Source: Piper betle
Taxonomy: Eukaryota > Streptophyta > Magnoliopsida > Piperales > Piperaceae
Reading direction: 5' to 3'
DNA: 64,000 nucleotides
NCBI GenBank assembly: GCA_033002965.1
Contig: JAURVB010000788.1
Location: 1 to 64,000, forward strand
Both the position numbers and the translations under genes were made by a program. Positions 62,302 through 64,000 of the stretch are shown in pieces. The notes under the pieces were generated by a model, which did not search any database, was not told the DNA's origin, and saw only the letters and a program-made list of their open reading frames with translations. Position 1 is the first letter of the stretch, and each line of letters opens with the position of its first letter.

Positions 62302-64000
62302 TGGTCATCAAGATTGAAGATGATTTAGGAACAGATTAAGTTTTAATTAATCAGGTTTTGTGTACATATATTGAATTAAATCTTGATCAAGATGGGAGAT
62401 AATTGATATCCTTTTTTTTCAACTTGATTTTTTTGGACAGTTTGGAGAAAAAAATTGTGAATTGAGTGTTGCCCTCAATTACTTTATTTTTTTTGTTGAT
62501 AGATATTAATGGATGTATCTTGCTTTGAGTTTCTTAAACAGACGATTACTCCACTAATTATACCCTCATTTATCATAAATTATTATAGTTTTTAAAAGAT
62601 AAACATTGCGCATCTTGGGGTGCTATATTATGCTATTGAATATTATTTTCTTTAACTTTAATTACTTATTAGTTTTGCCTCCGTCGTTAATTAATAGGAA
62701 AATGCTAGGAAGGGGCATGAACAGTTTAAATATTCATGTGTAAACAAAAGTGATTATGCAAATCGTTTTTGTTAGTCACGACTTGTCACTTTGTTGTCAT
62801 TCATATAATAACAATATATAATACCACCATAATAATTAATTAAGCATAATGATTCCAAATTGCCATCTACCCAATGCAAACTCCACACGGATCTTCTTAT
62901 AATTAAATGGCTTGTTTATAAATTAATTAAACAAACATTGAATTGTTCATTGAGCTAAGGTCCAAAGCCATAAAGGAGATGTATAAGAGTTTTCGTTAAT
63001 ATACATGAGCATCAAACTGTAAAAGTTTTGTCATCTTCACTTCTTCATAAAGACACTTTTAATTTAGATAGATATCAAGGAGTAAAAGAGGAAGAAGCCA
63101 TGTGTTTCTTACACGTATATTGCATATAAATAAACTTAAATTCTCATTTACTATGTGGTGGTGCAATTACAGTTCTCATCGTCTGGGAAATTTCTGGAGG
63201 CATGCATGCAGAGAAACGTTATGGCGTAGATGCACCAATGTAATACAAGAGGAGCCTACCGAGCACTGACACACACAAAGATATAGCTCACAAGAAAAGT
63301 CCGGTAATATCAGAGAAGAAGACGGATCATTTGCAGGACACGCTAAGCATGGTTGCCGGCCACTCCATTAAAGAATTGTCCACAGCTTAGAACCTTCTCA
63401 ATAACTATTGTAGCTAGTCTAATCGATTGAGTTTCTTTTAGAACGCCGTCTAACCTTTTTTTTTGAAAGAGTAAAATCATGACACTTCAAATTGACATTT
63501 TCATGTTAACCAATTCTTGATTTACTAGTTGCTAGACCCAGTAAAACATATTAATTATATGAGGTATGGCTTTTTTATTGATGGATAAAACACCGTATAT
63601 TGAATGAACGCTAATAGCCTTCCTACCAATATCCAAACCCTAAATCCAAAACTATGTGAAAATATGGATGATCAATCAGGGCATGAGGATCCCATTATCA
63701 ATAATTTATCGCAATTATTTGGATTTTTTAAAACTGAGTTAAACCTATTTTATGTTCACTTTCAACAGTGCGGTCAATTTATAATCTTTTGTTTGGTGGA
63801 AAGTATTACTCATATGAAATCTAATAACGTACGTTCATTACTAATATTTGGAAGACCAGTTCAATGCATGTATGTATGGTGCAGATGTACTTCAATTGTA
63901 TATATACCTATTTGATTGTGAATATGACTTGATCAAAGAAAGCTAATTAAATAGCGCCGACTTATATTTATCTGTAACCTAAACATGACAAAGTTGAGGA
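62302..64000. other. Formin 3' flank and intergenic sequence
   Basis: AT-rich, and includes the formin 3' untranslated region. The plus-strand open frame at 63604-63915 has no recognisable domain. Nothing else was supported up to the window edge. Confidence 0.5.

Noticed and set aside
1..64000. CRISPR arrays, bacterial operons, riboswitches, tRNA or rRNA genes
   Set aside because: None of the needed structure was seen by eye in this plant nuclear sequence. A tRNA covariance scan could not be run.

Overview
This is nuclear DNA of a flowering plant. The exons are split by GT-AG introns, the intergenic DNA is AT-rich and full of retrotransposon debris, and the coding sequences match conserved plant families. 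The strongly GC-rich exons of three genes suggest a monocot, but the species cannot be named from sequence alone. No rRNA, tRNA, CRISPR array or bacterial-type operon was recognised.

Layout. (1) 1-12.7 kb: mostly non-genic. It holds a decayed small gene (about 1.5-2.2 kb), an old 2.8-kb LTR (about 3.85-6.65 kb) and, directly abutting it, a miniature copia-like element (6.66-7.19 kb). (2) 12.8-18.3 kb: a minus-strand AP2-class regulator with two AP2 domains and a miR172 target site, flanked on both sides by copies of one AT-rich repeat, with a 36-bp-arm hairpin upstream. (3) 18.3-30.9 kb: gene-poor, with a broken wax-ester-synthase-like (WSD1-type) pseudogene at 23.5-25.1 kb, long TA microsatellites and an odd 2.4-kb GC-rich block with a CpG-dense core. 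(4) 30.9-37.1 kb: a minus-strand cyclic-nucleotide-gated channel, CNGC2 type, 8 exons, with an antisense copia remnant in its large intron. (5) 39.9-42.7 kb: CWC15, a spliceosome protein, with a GC-AG intron. A 2977-bp solo LTR with a perfect 5-bp target duplication begins 204 bp after its stop. (6) 47.7-50.0 kb: an atypical E2F (E2FE/DEL type) with two DNA-binding domains, followed by a degenerate full-length copia element (50.4-57.3 kb). (7) 59.2-62.3 kb: a type I (membrane-anchored) formin.

The genes do not form one pathway. They are ordinary single plant loci: flowering or organ identity regulation (AP2), calcium and immune signalling (CNGC2), splicing (CWC15), endocycle control (E2FE/DEL) and actin nucleation at membranes (formin). 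No new multi-gene system was found.

The most consequential observation is technical and biological at once. AP2, CNGC2 and the formin all carry one-base reading-frame breaks inside conserved exons. Most can be placed at short G or C runs, and each restores the expected splice phase when corrected by one base. The E2F and CWC15 genes, which lack such GC-rich exons, are open throughout. That pattern argues for homopolymer errors in the assembly rather than three independent gene deaths, and it means automated gene models here will be wrong.
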